NCBI GenBank assembly: GCA_036873755.1
Contig: JAVTVY010018740.1
Location: 1-64,000, forward strand
DNA length: 64,000 nt
DNA from: Hanleya hanleyi
Taxonomy: Eukaryota; Mollusca; Polyplacophora; Lepidopleurida; Hanleyidae
Direction: 5' to 3'
Under the pieces are notes generated by a model. That model was not told where the DNA came from. It searched no databases and was given only the letters and a program-made list of their open reading frames with translations. Numbering within the stretch: the stretch's first letter is position 1; each line of letters opens with the position of its first letter. Below, in pieces: positions 36,930 to 48,145 of the stretch. Position numbers and translations under genes: made by a program.

Positions 36930-38600
36930 GCGTAATTAGAAAACGTCTGAGGTGAAAATAAAGGTTTGCAGAAACAAATTGCAAACACTCGCATAGCTCT
37001 GATGCGCATTTCTGCTTTACTCTTTAATGAAACTTATCTAGAATATTGTTGCTAACGGATTAAGGGATCATTCAAAATTGATCCTGAGGGTGGGGGGGAG
37101 GGGGGTGCGGTCGAATTTGAGGGTCACCAATAACTTCAAGCTCTGCGAAGGGGGCGGGGGTCCTTTTTAACTAGACTGTGTGTAGAGGGGGGGGGGGGTC
37201 GAGGGGGTAATCAGTAACTTGGAATTTGTTTTCAATGGAAATAGGCTGATACCTTTGGAAGACGGATGATAAATGAACAGCTATATAGCAGCTAGGATTT
37301 CTTGGGCTTCTGTGTAAATTTCCTGGGTTTTTTTAGGTCGAACAACCAGGGTGGACTTTAGATCAGGAAACACATGTATCAGAACACAGCTTTGTTCATC
37401 CACGGAGCCTACTAAAACAGTAGGCTCTATGGTTTATCAAAAGCCTATACAATACAGTATCGTACACTTATGTCCTGTTAGCATTCAGCTCTGTAAACAC
37501 CTGTAGTGTTGTAGGACACATTTAACAGCTAGGCCTCTATTCATACCAGCTAGATTTGAGTCAGTACACAGTCCATGTAGTAAATCCTTTATCTAAACAC
37601 ATGCAGGTGCAGTGCAGCTTCACCATGTACCGTAGGTTGTGGACATTGACTAGCTAAATGAATATATCCCGCATTTTGAGACTGTAACAAACCATTCAAT
37701 AATTTATGCTGCCCCAAAGTTGAAGAAATAAATTGTGGCGTACTACAAGACAAGTTGCACTAACGGTAGTTAATGTCATGATGCGGATAATATTATAAAA
37801 TATAATAATTTTAATAGTTTTATATAATATTATAAAACGCCGCCTATTTTTTGCAAGGTTTTTGTGGAGAGGCCGACATGATGAATGCATGAAATTAATC
37901 ATGTCGGAGACATCCGTATTTGTATAAAGTTTATCTCTGTGTCAGTATAACAAACATAACCTCATTGTTTCCCTGATCGATTGCATGTAGTATTATCTAT
38001 TATCATGATGCAGAACGACATAATTTTACCTCAAACCGGTGAATGCGAATAAATACGTCATACAGAATTTAATCTCCGAGCTCCTCGCAGTTACGTCGTA
38101 GTGCAGAACTGTGTCACGTTCCCTGCCACTTTTTCATATGTATAATACCATACCGCAAATCACTTTATCAACGAATAGCTCTTCGTATTATCAACTCGTT
38201 TTCAATAAGTCTTAATATATTTCCACACTGCATCATTTAGTGCCCCTGCCTATGATGGAATTGGGTGTGTGTTAGTAGATATATAGGGGGGTCATTGATA
38301 AATATGAAGTCAGGTGAGGGGGGTCACTAGTAACTTTCCAGCGAATGAAGAGGGGGGTCACACATAACTTAATGTCATGAGCTGATTTCCACCGCACCCC
38401 CCCCCCCTCACAAGATAAATTTTGAACGGTCCCTAAGATATCAACAATATCGCCTATATATGCTGTACTGTTATGTTAAACCGGAATGCCCTTTAAAAAG
38501 CTTAGTAAAGCAGAAATGCGCATCAGAGCCATTTGATTGATGTCAGTTTTACGTTTTTCAAACCTCAATATTCACCTCTGACGTTTTCCCATAATTTCAA
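36930..38600. repeat. Long inverted repeat around ~1 kb
   Basis: The left arm (about 36930-37240) contains, on the minus strand, AGCAGAAATGCGCATCAGAG and, on the plus strand, AGGGATCATTCAAAATTGAT followed by G-rich GGGGGTC blocks. The right arm (about 38270-38600) has the same blocks in the opposite orientation, including TTTTGAACGGTCCCTAAG. It may be a foldback element whose right part was then copied by the 1.95-kb duplication (again at 40240-40570). Confidence 0.55.
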
Positions 38601-38913
38601 TGTATACATATATACATAAGAAATAAAACTACACAAAATGTAGAGTTTTGAGCTAAACTGTATAGTGTACTGCTAAACCGGTTTCGTCCATTTTATGGAC
38701 TTTTCAATAGCAATAATATATCTATTCATAGGTAAGGCAAAACATACATATAGTTGCCTTGCAGTAGAACATGATAAAACGCATTTTTTATATATATATA
38801 TTGGACACTGGAGACATACATATTTACAATAAATGGAATAGACAAAAGGCGAAACAGTTTGTTATAATCCGATAATGATATATACTAAAGAACAAAAACA
38901 ACAAAAATTATTG

Positions 38914-38919
38914 TTTATT
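38914..38919 (-). terminator. Polyadenylation signal, locus C distal last exon
   Basis: AATAAA on the minus strand about 200 nt beyond the stop codon at 39121, mirroring 40832-40837. Confidence 0.45.
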
Positions 38920-39120
38920 TACATATATATACCCTTTAAAAAAGCTTAGCACAGCAGAAATGCGCATCAGAGCCATGTGACTGTTGGCAGTTTTTACTAT
39001 CGTTAGACGTCTATTTTCACCTCCAACGTTTTCTCGTAATAACAATATGGCTGACTTCTGAATGTCAGATATTTTACTTGTATTTCAAAGCCAAAGTTTA
39101 CGAGGTAAAGTTTTGTCCCG

Positions 39121-39334
39121 TTAAGTAGGTGCGTCACCATCACTTCTGTTAGTTATAGGTGGTGTGGTCCGACCGGCTAAGTCGTAGATGGTGACATCAT
39201 TTTCGGGAGAACATGGGCTCCTCTGCCGTACCGATATGTCTCTCTCGACTTCCGCGTAGGTAACACTCTCGCAATCAATAGGTTGTTCCGGCAGTGAGAT
39301 CTCCATATTTTGTTCAGTCTTCATTCTACAAGTT
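39121..39334 (-). CDS. Locus C last exon, distal duplicated copy
   Basis: Same 214-nt exon as 41039-41252, with intact acceptor, frame and stop; only the first full codon differs (Thr for Asn). It lies in the distal unit of a ~1.95 kb tandem duplication. Being downstream in the transcription direction, it could serve as an alternative terminal exon, although it would make almost the same protein. Its own AATAAA is at 38919-38914. Use in transcripts is unknown, and an uncollapsed haplotype in the assembly could also explain it. Confidence 0.6.
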
Positions 39335-42300
39335 CTGGAAATATGTTGGTAAGGCATTTCACATTGCTATGAGATGTCATTCAATCTATGAAACTAAAAT
39401 AGATATAGCATAATGGTAGATGTTGAAAAAAAAACAGCCTGTGAGAACTGTACACGACAAGCACAGCATAAAATATGCACCGTAAATGCATATTAGTTCG
39501 GTATCAAAATTATCCTATGTTCATTTGAAAAGGATGGGAAATGCTTCTCGACTGGGCAGACTGTACATACCGATATAGTAGTCTCCTTACGGGGGGGGGG
39601 GGGAGGTTGTGGACATTCACTATAGCTAAATGAATATATCCCGCATTTTGAGACTGAACCAAACCATTCAATAATTTATCCTGCCCCAAAGTTGAAGAAA
39701 TAAATTGTGGTGTACTACAAGACAAGTTGCACTAACGGTAGTTAATGTCATGATGAGGATAATATTATAAAATATAATAATTTTAATAGTTTTATATAAT
39801 ATTATAAAATGCCGCCTATTTTTGCAAGGTTTTTGTGGAGAGGCCGACTTGATGAATGCATGAAATTAATCATGTCGGAGAGATCCGTATTTGTATATAG
39901 TTTATCTCTGTGTCAGTATAACAAACATAACCTCATTGCTCCCCTGATCGATTGCATGTAGTATTATCTATTATCATGATGCAGAACGACATAATTTTAC
40001 CTCAAACCGGTGAATGCGAATAAATACGTCATACAGAATTTAATCTCCGAGCTCCTCGCAGTTACGTCGTAGTGCAGAACTGTGTCACGTTCCCTGCCAC
40101 TTTTTCATATGTATAATACCATACCGCAAATCACTTTATCAACGAATAGCTCTTCGTATTATCAACTCGTTTTCAATATGTCTTAATATAATTCCACACT
40201 GCATCATTTAGTGCCCCTGCCTATGATGGAATTGGGTGTGTGTTAGTAGATATATAGGGGGGTCATTGATAAATATGAAGTCAGGTGAGGGGGATCACTA
40301 GTAACTTTCCAGCGAATGAAGAGGGGGGTCACACATAACTTAGGGTCATGAGCTGATTTCCACCGCACCTCCCCCCCTCACAAGATAAATTTTGAACGGT
40401 CCCTAAGATATCAACAATATCGCCTATATATGCTGTACTGTTATGTTAAACCGGAATGCCCTTTAAACAGCTTAGTAAAGCAGAAATGCGCATCAGAGCC
40501 ATTTGATTGATGTCAGTTTTACGTTTTTCAAACCTCAATATTCACCTCTGACGTTTTCCCATAATTTCAATGTATACATATATACATAAGAAATAAAACT
40601 ACACAAAATGTAGAGTTTTGAGCTAAACTGTATAGTGTACTGCTAAACCGGTTTCGTCCATTTTATGGACTTTTCAAGAGCAATAATATATCTATTCATA
40701 GGTAAGGCAAAATATACATATAGTTGCCTTGCAGTAGAACATGTTAAAACGCATTTTTTATATATATATTGGACACTGGAGACATACATATTTACAATAA
40801 ATGGAATAGACAAAAGGCGAAACAATTATTGTTTATTTACATATATATACCCTTTGAAAAAGCTTAGCACAGCAGAAATGCGCATCAGAGCCATGTGACT
40901 GTCGGCAGTTTTTACTATCGTTAGACGTCTATTTTCACCTCCAACGTTTTCCCGTAATAACAATATGGCTGACTTCTGAATGTGAGATATTTTACTTGTA
41001 TTTCAAAGCCAAAGTTTAAGAGGTAAAGTTTTGTCCCGTTAAGTAGGTGCGTCACCATCACTTCTGTTAGTTATAGGTGGTGTGGTCCGACCGGCTAAGT
41101 CGTAGATGGTGACATCATTTTCGGGAGAACATGGGCTCCTCTGCCGTACCGATATGTCTCTCTCGACTTCCGCGTAGGTAACACTCTCGCAATCAATAGG
41201 TTGTTCCGGCAGTGAGATCTCCATATTTTGTTCAGTCTTCATTCTACAATTTCTGGAAATATGTTGGTAAGGCATTTCACATTGCTATGAGATGTCATTC
41301 AATCTATGAAACTAAAATAGATATAGCATAATGGTAGATGTTGAAAAAACCCAGCCTGAGAAGTGTAATAAAAAATAATACACGACAAGCACAGCATAAA
41401 ATATGCACCGTAAATGCATATTAGTTCGGTATCAAAATTATCCTATGTTCATACGAAAAGGATGGGAGATGCTTCTCGACTGGGCAGACTGTACATACCG
41501 ATATAGCAGTCTCCTTACGGGGGTCTAACAGACGAACTGATTGGCTAAAGCTGGATCACGACACGCTCTGGTTGGTTATTCCACTCTTAGAGCGAAGACA
41601 GATAGTCCCGGGATATCATATTCTATATATTAGAACTTTCCTACTATGGTTACTGTCGACTGCCATTCTATCTTCTATTCCAAACAAGTGAGCAACACAT
41701 GACCAAATGTATATAACTATTGATCTTTTTTTTACTTTGAATAAGTTAATTGATTCGTATCATTATTCTATTTTAATTTAGTGTAGAAATGCTTATTTTG
41801 AGCTCGAAATTGTGATTGATAGTTGTCAACAGAGGGCATATTTCCAGGAATCATTTGTCTTCGTTGTTGCTATACAGAGTAATAAACTTGGTACCTTGTT
41901 ATTGGAAAATAATCATGCTATTAGAAATCGTTTTGTATTCTTTTTCTTTGGTATCAATGGCAGCTCTCTATCAAAACATTCATAGTGCCTTATTATTATG
42001 GTTGTTAAAATTCGTGCATTACTAAACCGGACCATTATAATTTTTTTAATTTTCAATGATATCTTCCAACCTGAAAGCATTTTCATTGGTCAGTTCAGAT
42101 ATCCCTAATCAAATCTCGTATTTCCATTGATTTCCGAATAACAAGTGCCTCCACTCAAAGTTTCTCAAATTTGGCGATACATATCGCATGCTGATAGCAA
42201 AATACGAGCGTAGCGTGCAAGATCTGTGGCGTTACGTTTCGTAACTTCTGTCTAATTCAGCTTAACCCGGGCTAGGGGTCATATGAACCCAAGTACTTCA

Positions 42301-45300
42301 AGATCCTCATGGTATTCATATGAACAGGCACAATCAAAGCGTGACTTTACAACGATTATTATGGATAAGAATACTGATCAGCGATACGGATTTTATATTT
42401 TCGGAACATCATGATGTCTTGTCGGCGTCATTAAAAACTGTTGACCGCTTCTCTCTTGCAGGAAACTAGCCTATATTTATGTATACTATGATTGTCTTTT
42501 TGAATTTGGTGCTAATACTGTTATATGGAATATGGAATTAGTCTTTAGATTATGGACACGGATATGCTTTAATGGACGACGGCTGAATTATGAATGACGA
42601 ACTAGACGCTTGTAATTGGAAGAATATCCAACCAATCATAGAGTTTATGATGGGATACATTGAGAATTTCCAGAATTGCGGAACCTACTGAATACGAGTA
42701 CCCCTCTGTACGTACTGACCTCTCTCGCCTCTTATAGGCGTACATCCCACCGAGAACAGACAAGACAGACAGCAACACGAGACACCCAACAACCCACCCT
42801 GCAAGATAAAAGTACCATAAACTGTAGGGATATTACTCACATTAATATTATTGTGTATGGATTTAATTTCAATTTTGTATTTGATATTAATTATCATCAT
42901 CATCATCGGTGTGTTATAACTAATATGGTTAAATACAACAGAACCGGGCGGAGTGACACCTCTTTGTTTCGGAATTGGCCGACTGGGTCAGGACGCCAAT
43001 GTATGGATGAACAGCTACTGTAGCAGGGCCATCATCAATTTTGTCTGTTCATGCATCGCAAGTAGTACCACAAAATAATGTTGCAAAAGACATCGTGTCG
43101 TTCTCAAATGTCAATGTATTATTCGACAGAGCATCTTCTATGGATAACAATAGATTATTCTAGGAATGTTTTCCTTTGAATGAGCTTCAACATGTGTGCG
43201 AGACATCCTCGGGTTTATTATATGAACAACGCAGGCAAGAAGAGATACACAGGCTTGCCCATAGCTTACCTATTGTCGATTGTGAAATATTGTCACTGAC
43301 TAAAAGATCATCTGTCGTGTCATCGATACACTTTTCTGTAGTAGCGCCTTCTAGGGAGACAGTGAGAGTTATTATTGCATGTACAGATATACCAATGTCC
43401 TCGGGGAAAATCAACATGATATTATATTATTGTTTGCCCACATATCAACACTTTGCGACTTTATCGTCATGAAATACATTAATGTTTGATGTGAAAGCAG
43501 TACAAGTCTCAGAAATCTCACGGTAATATCAGTTAATTGCCAAATCATATGATGCGCCCCAGTGTTTACTCTATGCTCAAATATCTATGCCCTAGCCCAA
43601 CTGTAATTCGCTTTATGGACTCCAAATTAGGTCTGTTATAAAAGACTGTCTTTCCATCAGAATACAATCTCCTGCCTGTGAATCATCTTCGTGAGTCAGC
43701 CCATGTTTCGCCAGAATCATTTACGGTCATAGGATATAACAACATTGTAACCGAACCTACAATATGCCACCTGAAAAATCCGTATGTAGAGTTACGTCAC
43801 AGCCAGTTCCGATCCAGCGTCAGTTTCGACCCACTTCCCAAAACATTGCTTCTTGTCACAACCAAGATCACTCGAAAACATTTGGTGCATCCGTACAAGT
43901 TAATCAATCTTTCAATCATGGTTAAATTATATTATGCATTCATTGGTTTTGTTAGGACTATATACGTCGGTCTGAGCACAAACGCCATGACCAGCCGTCA
44001 TAAAAAACAGTGTTGTCTGCTGGCGCTTTCGATCAAAGTGTTGATGTTTTGTTTCTCACATATAATTATCATAAGTTACTACATATCTGTCATAAATGTT
44101 TTCACTCTAGTGTCACTTTAAATGCTACCCGACCCCATCATTGACAATAACTGACGAAGCCATTCCGAACCACCATCATCCATGGATGTTCAAGCTGGGT
44201 CGTAACATGGCCTGAAAATATCTTTACGAATGTTCACTACGTAAATTCGTAACTTGAGTACTGAATCGCATTATTTTTCTTTAATCTGCTATTCAGAGGT
44301 AGAATAAATAAAACTATCAGCATATTAACATTTTCTTCAGTTAGTATATGCTCATAAGTCATCGGAGGTATTTCAATGTCTAACCCATCTTGCCAATATC
44401 ATTAGCTGGACCATGCCACTATCACCCTCCAGCCAGCATTTCAGACGCCAAATGTACACTTTTGAAGGCATGCAAAACGAAATATTCAAATAGGACCCTA
44501 TTTTTGAGGAAAAGTTATCATGTTGACGATTACATTTGTATATATCTGTGTCAAAGGTCAATGCCAAAAGGAGACTGGATCGGAACTGCCGACATTGGGT
44601 CGGAACTGGAGCCTCTCATTAAGAAATGTTATCTTATATTCCCTACAGTTCAGTTTCTTCAGGTTCAGTTCACCAGCTAAGTTTCTTTGGTAATAAATTC
44701 TACAAACAATTGTACTGCGATCCTGATATTTATTTGACAATCAAACCATTTGCTTTTGAAACAGGTGAAAATTTCACTTTGGTGGACTGGAACTGGCGAC
44801 GTAACGATACCGTCCTTTCTAATTTCATACTGCAAGCATGATCATTCGTTTGATTGGCCAACTCTTTCGCCGTCTTCATTCATAATTTTCTCAAGATGGT
44901 CGTCAAATAACGAGGATGACCAAGCTTTATGGCTGGCGTGAGGATGCAAACACAAAACTATGCTTGTGGGATAGTACCCAGTGTCAAATAAACAAACTTG
45001 CTGTAAAATGCTTTCATTTAAACTGTTTTAAATCAAAGTATCGTACTGACATTGAGTGACCTTTTCAATATCATACCCAAAATTTTACATAGTATAATCT
45101 TCAAATACCTGCGGTGATAGTGCTGCCGACGTCTGTCGTGGTTTCTATACACGATAAATTTGCTGGAAGCGAAACATAGAGAAGTCCGCCATTATCCCAA
45201 TACAGTATTTTGTACATGCAACACAGGTCTTGCAATTCAATTAGCAATCGGTAAAAATTTTCATCGGTACCACTCTCTTGGCTGGCACGACGAAATTTGT

Positions 45301-48145
45301 CTGCTTCTAATCATCATTAATTTTCGGTTCCTTGATCCAATTGTTTTTGTTGAGCTCGTGGATCCGGCAAAATGGTTTTATGGGACACATTAGTTTACTA
45401 ACAACCTCCGGTCCGTATCTCAATAGAATTTTTTGTTTGATTTGATTCCGTATGTGAGAATATTTTAACCAGCAGGCTTTCATTGGACTATGAGTTAAGA
45501 TTCGAAGACTATCGCTGTTAGCAAGATTAAGACAATAATAAAATATTATACCAGATTACAATTATTAAGTTCAGATATAGAATATGCTTTCTTTGCAGAA
45601 TAATATTCGATTCCGAGCATGATTGTGGTGAAATAAGTTTTATGCAATCCGATATGTATGCACTTCAAGTTAAATACATTTATTCCTCTCGACGTTGCTA
45701 AAAGATCGGATTTTTTGATACAGGGACAGTTCCATATTGTGGTTTGTATGAACTCGGGAACTAAACTTACCATTACTACATGTGTATGTTATACATCTGG
45801 ATACACTAGTGCTGTCACACTTTTCTTCATCAGGTGACGGGCGACTTGGACCAGCCGAGATTGTGCACAGATAGTTCTCATCATCCCACTTTTTGGTACA
45901 TTCGTCTTCAACGCAAGTTATGTCCGACCTGTTACCAACCGAGTCGCAGAATCTTGGTCTATCGTCTCCACAGCACTCAGTAGTACCATTCCCTTTGGGG
46001 CACCCCGACGAGACATCGCAATACCAGACGCTCCGTATACACACCTTGGTATCTTCATGACAAACCAGTACGTGAAATCCATCTGGAGCATTTATATTGT
46101 GACAGGCTTCAGAAGAGATCTGTTCGCTTCGACCACCACCTTCGTTATGAGGGAAATACAACGATAATGGAATGTACACCCTCAGATATGGGATTCTGCC
46201 ACTAAATAGTTTCTCATCAGTGCGCCTATTCCAGGGCTGAACTCTTTTTGGTGCTGTATTGGACAATTTAGGGCTCTGAATGATTCTTTAAAGAATCATA
46301 ACTACATGAAAGAATAAGCCACAGAAATATGATTTTAGAGGGTTCTGTTTTTAGCCTCTTCGCGCCTTGATGAACTCCTTTTGACTGAACGTGTAGAAAC
46401 TGGATAGAATCTTTAGTAACAAAAACAATAATTGCGCATTTTTCTCAATCTATCCAACATTCCCTTTTGAAAGTCAGACCGGGACATTCTCTGGATATCG
46501 GGCGTGGGAACCGTTGAGCATGTCGAGTGATTTTAGAAAGAATTTGGCGTGATACCTATAAAATAAACACGATAACGCCTGGTAAAATTTATATAGAGGC
46601 ATAACTCGTTTGAAAACAGTCCATCCGATCAAAGTTTGCCGTGGTTGATATCTCAAGTGATCCTCCGAGAGGCTGCAACGGGCGTACAAATAACTGTGCT
46701 ATTCTATATACATATTGTCTAACATAATAACCCTCAATTTCCAGGTTCTTCGAATTCGGTGATAAATATTACTAAAAATACTCATGACAAAATAGAAAAT
46801 TTGTCTTACGCTACTATATATACGCTTACTAACTTGTTATCGAACTACATCCCGCTTAGGTTCAGGTGATAGGATGTTTGAGCATTTTATGTTTTCAAGA
46901 TCTTCGCCGAAGTTCAATTGCAGGTGACAAGAAAAGGTGACTGAGATATAGCATGACTGTAGAAAACAACTTGGAAATTCATATTGATGAAAGATTATGT
47001 GACAATGATCTTATGGTATCTTTGTTCAGATGCAACATTAGCTGGATATCCATCATCCTTGTGTTCTTCGTGAAAAATAATGGCATTAACAACTGCAAGA
47101 TTCAAGCCGTTGATAGAGAGAGAATTCCCAAAATATTTTCATGGCACTAGTTGTACGATAACTCACCTAGGTCTATACAAACATATAAATTGAATGACGC
47201 TTCTGGATGTCTTTTATATTTGGCAGTATCTGGATTTGGACACAGAAATTAGTCATTGATGATGGCAGCGGAATAAATGTCGTATGCCAATCTTGTATAA
47301 TTAGCGTTCGATAATGTGAGCAAGATAACTGGATAGCAAGATAAATAAGAACACAGACTACATTTAGTTCGCAAAAAGTATCCGCTTCAGTTTACAGTTA
47401 TTCTTTAGAAAACATATAGCCCAAATGAGAGTGGAAGTTGATCTCACCAAATGTTGAGTTGTCAAATGTGAGTTAAATTTCACTCAAACTTGATGGAGAT
47501 ATTACATCAAATTTGAGTGGGATCAATTTCCACCCATAATTGGGCGAATTTCCCTCAAGTTTTCTGAGAGAGTAGCGAGATGAAATGCTGTTTCTTTCGT
47601 TATATTCCATTCATTCCATATAACAAGCATACTTCTCTATCTCAGTGAATTTCAGATCAGGATGTATTAAAAACATGTGCAAATATCATGTATATCCAGC
47701 ACAATAAATACAAAATATACCTGCTTAACAGAGGACAGGAATGGGAAGAGTTATTCGAAACGTTGCGCTCGACTAGATCGATGGTTTTGGTTCTATGACG
47801 GTCGAAAAGATCATCGTTCCATCACTAAATAGTCCATCGCTTCATCGCATAGTGTTCCATCGCAGTGTACCATTCATTGCATCATCACATTGCACCATGA
47901 TACAATCGCATTGTATCATCGCTCTGTCGTGATACATTAGATAACTTCAATTGGACGATAACTTCATTCGGCCATCATGGAACGGAGAACACAATGTTTC
48001 ACTCGTGGTGTGCCATGTCAAACAGATCGGGTGTAACATGGAGATAATATGGCATATCAGCATAATGATACATTAATCTACCACGAATCTCTTCACAATC
48101 GACTGTCTCACCTGCAAGCATCAGTAAACAGAGAAGTTGAAACAT
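39121..48145 (-). CDS. Locus C: predicted membrane receptor with Cys-rich ectodomain and ITIM-like tail (duplicated last exon)
   Basis: Minus-strand model: 48145-48112, 46139-45771, 45144-45109, 43350-43270, 42798-42720, then either 41252-41039 or the near-identical 39334-39121. With either last exon the exons total 813 nt, 270 residues plus stop. Order: signal peptide, Cys-rich ectodomain of about 123 residues, two short stalk exons, TM helix, tail of 71 residues with VTYAEV. Exon phases match locus A at every step. The ectodomain is clearly a paralogue of that of A by cysteine spacing. A polyadenylation signal (AATAAA) lies about 200 nt beyond each stop codon. Function as an inhibitory-type surface receptor is inferred from topology and the ITIM-like motif only. 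Confidence 0.75.
40832..40837 (-). terminator. Polyadenylation signal, locus C proximal last exon
   Basis: AATAAA on the minus strand about 200 nt beyond the stop codon at 41039. The counterpart in the distal copy is at the same relative position. Confidence 0.45.
41039..41252 (-). CDS. Locus C last exon, proximal copy: ITIM-like tail
   Basis: Acceptor ATATTTCCAG, 214 nt to the TAA at 41041-41039. It encodes a 71-residue tail with CESVTYAEVERDISVRQ (VTYAEV is an ITIM-type motif) and a second tyrosine in NDVTIYDLAGRT. The phase 2 junction with the TM exon gives ...KRRER-NCRMKTEQ. It differs from the distal copy (39121-39334) by one base, which changes Asn to Thr at the first full codon. An AATAAA lies at 40837-40832, about 200 nt past the stop. 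Confidence 0.8.
42140..42620 (+). repeat. Dispersed repeat family 1, long copy
   Basis: Contains CACTCAAAGTTTCTCAAATT, ATTCATATGAACAGGCACAA, ACTGATCAGCGATACGGATT, TCTTGTCGGCGTCATTAAAA and the closing ACTAGACGCTTGTAATTGG. About 100 bp downstream of the TM exon of locus C, in the last intron. Confidence 0.8.
42720..42798 (-). CDS. Locus C exon 5: transmembrane segment
   Basis: A 79-nt exon, acceptor TTTATCTTGCAG, donor GAGAG before GTCAGT; phase 1 in, phase 2 out. It encodes WVVGCLVLLSVLSVLGGMYA followed by YKRRE, a TM helix with basic inner flank. Confidence 0.8.
43270..43350 (-). CDS. Locus C exon 4: stalk
   Basis: An 81-nt phase 1-1 exon with a strong acceptor (CTCTCACTGTCTCCCTAG) and consensus donor (ATAG before GTAAGC). 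It encodes GATTEKCIDDTTDDLLVSDN followed by ISQSTI, an acidic Thr/Ser stalk with a single Cys that could form an interchain disulphide. Confidence 0.65.
45109..45144 (-). CDS. Locus C exon 3: mini linker exon
   Basis: A 36-nt phase 1-1 exon, acceptor GTGTATAG, donor GCAG before GTATTT. It encodes TTTDVGSTITA, comparable with the linker exon of locus A. Very short exons are hard to call by eye; support is the phase match, the Thr-rich content and the position. Confidence 0.5.
45771..46139 (-). CDS. Locus C exon 2: Cys-rich ectodomain
   Basis: A 369-nt phase 1-1 exon with donor AATG before GTAAGT; the acceptor is most likely CATAACGAAG. It encodes about 123 residues with 14 cysteines, 11 of which align with locus A: ACH at the start, then VC, VC, GC, the CC of TTECCGDDRPRFC, DEC, LC, KC and the closing TYTCSNG. 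Landmarks such as VWYC against VWFY also align. N-glycosylation sequons are present (NGT, NRS). The acceptor is weaker than the donor, so the first few residues may shift. Confidence 0.75.
46140..48111 (-). other. First intron of locus C
   Basis: No exon is seen. A degraded family 1 repeat lies near 46850-46990. Short inverted blocks (ACTCAAACTTGATG / CATCAAATTTGAGT, about 47492-47520) form a hairpin. CATCGCA-type short repeats occur at 47830-47940. Confidence 0.45.
48112..48145 (-). CDS. Locus C exon 1: signal peptide
   Basis: The ATG at 48145-48143 opens MFQLLCLLMLA, then G at the phase 1 donor GCAG before GTGAGA. Joining to 46139 gives LAGGGRSEQ, a plausible cleavage region. The hydrophobic core is short and the n-region has no Lys or Arg, so this assignment is less secure than for locus A. 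No in-frame ATG was seen just upstream. Confidence 0.5.

Larger units (their letters stand above)
37632..41523. repeat. Tandem segmental duplication of ~1.95 kb containing the last exon of locus C
   Basis: Two direct copies, about 37632-39601 and 39602-41523, both start at TTGTGGACATT and end at CTCCTTACGGGGG. Each holds the tail exon, about 250 bp of upstream intron and 1.5 kb of 3' flank. They are near-identical, with scattered substitutions and small indels (for example a 25-30 bp segment present only in the first copy near 38887). A run of 13 G marks the junction near 39591-39603. Confidence 0.85.

Noticed and set aside
41486..41524. Possible small exon between TM and tail of locus C (donor TATATCG before GTATGT)
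   Set aside because: In the phase required by the TM exon it meets a TAA (CCCCCGTAA), so it cannot be spliced in frame.
43678..44121. Plus-strand open frame of 147 codons
   Set aside because: No recognisable domain, no homologue in the window, lies antisense inside the locus C intron and shows no splice partners.
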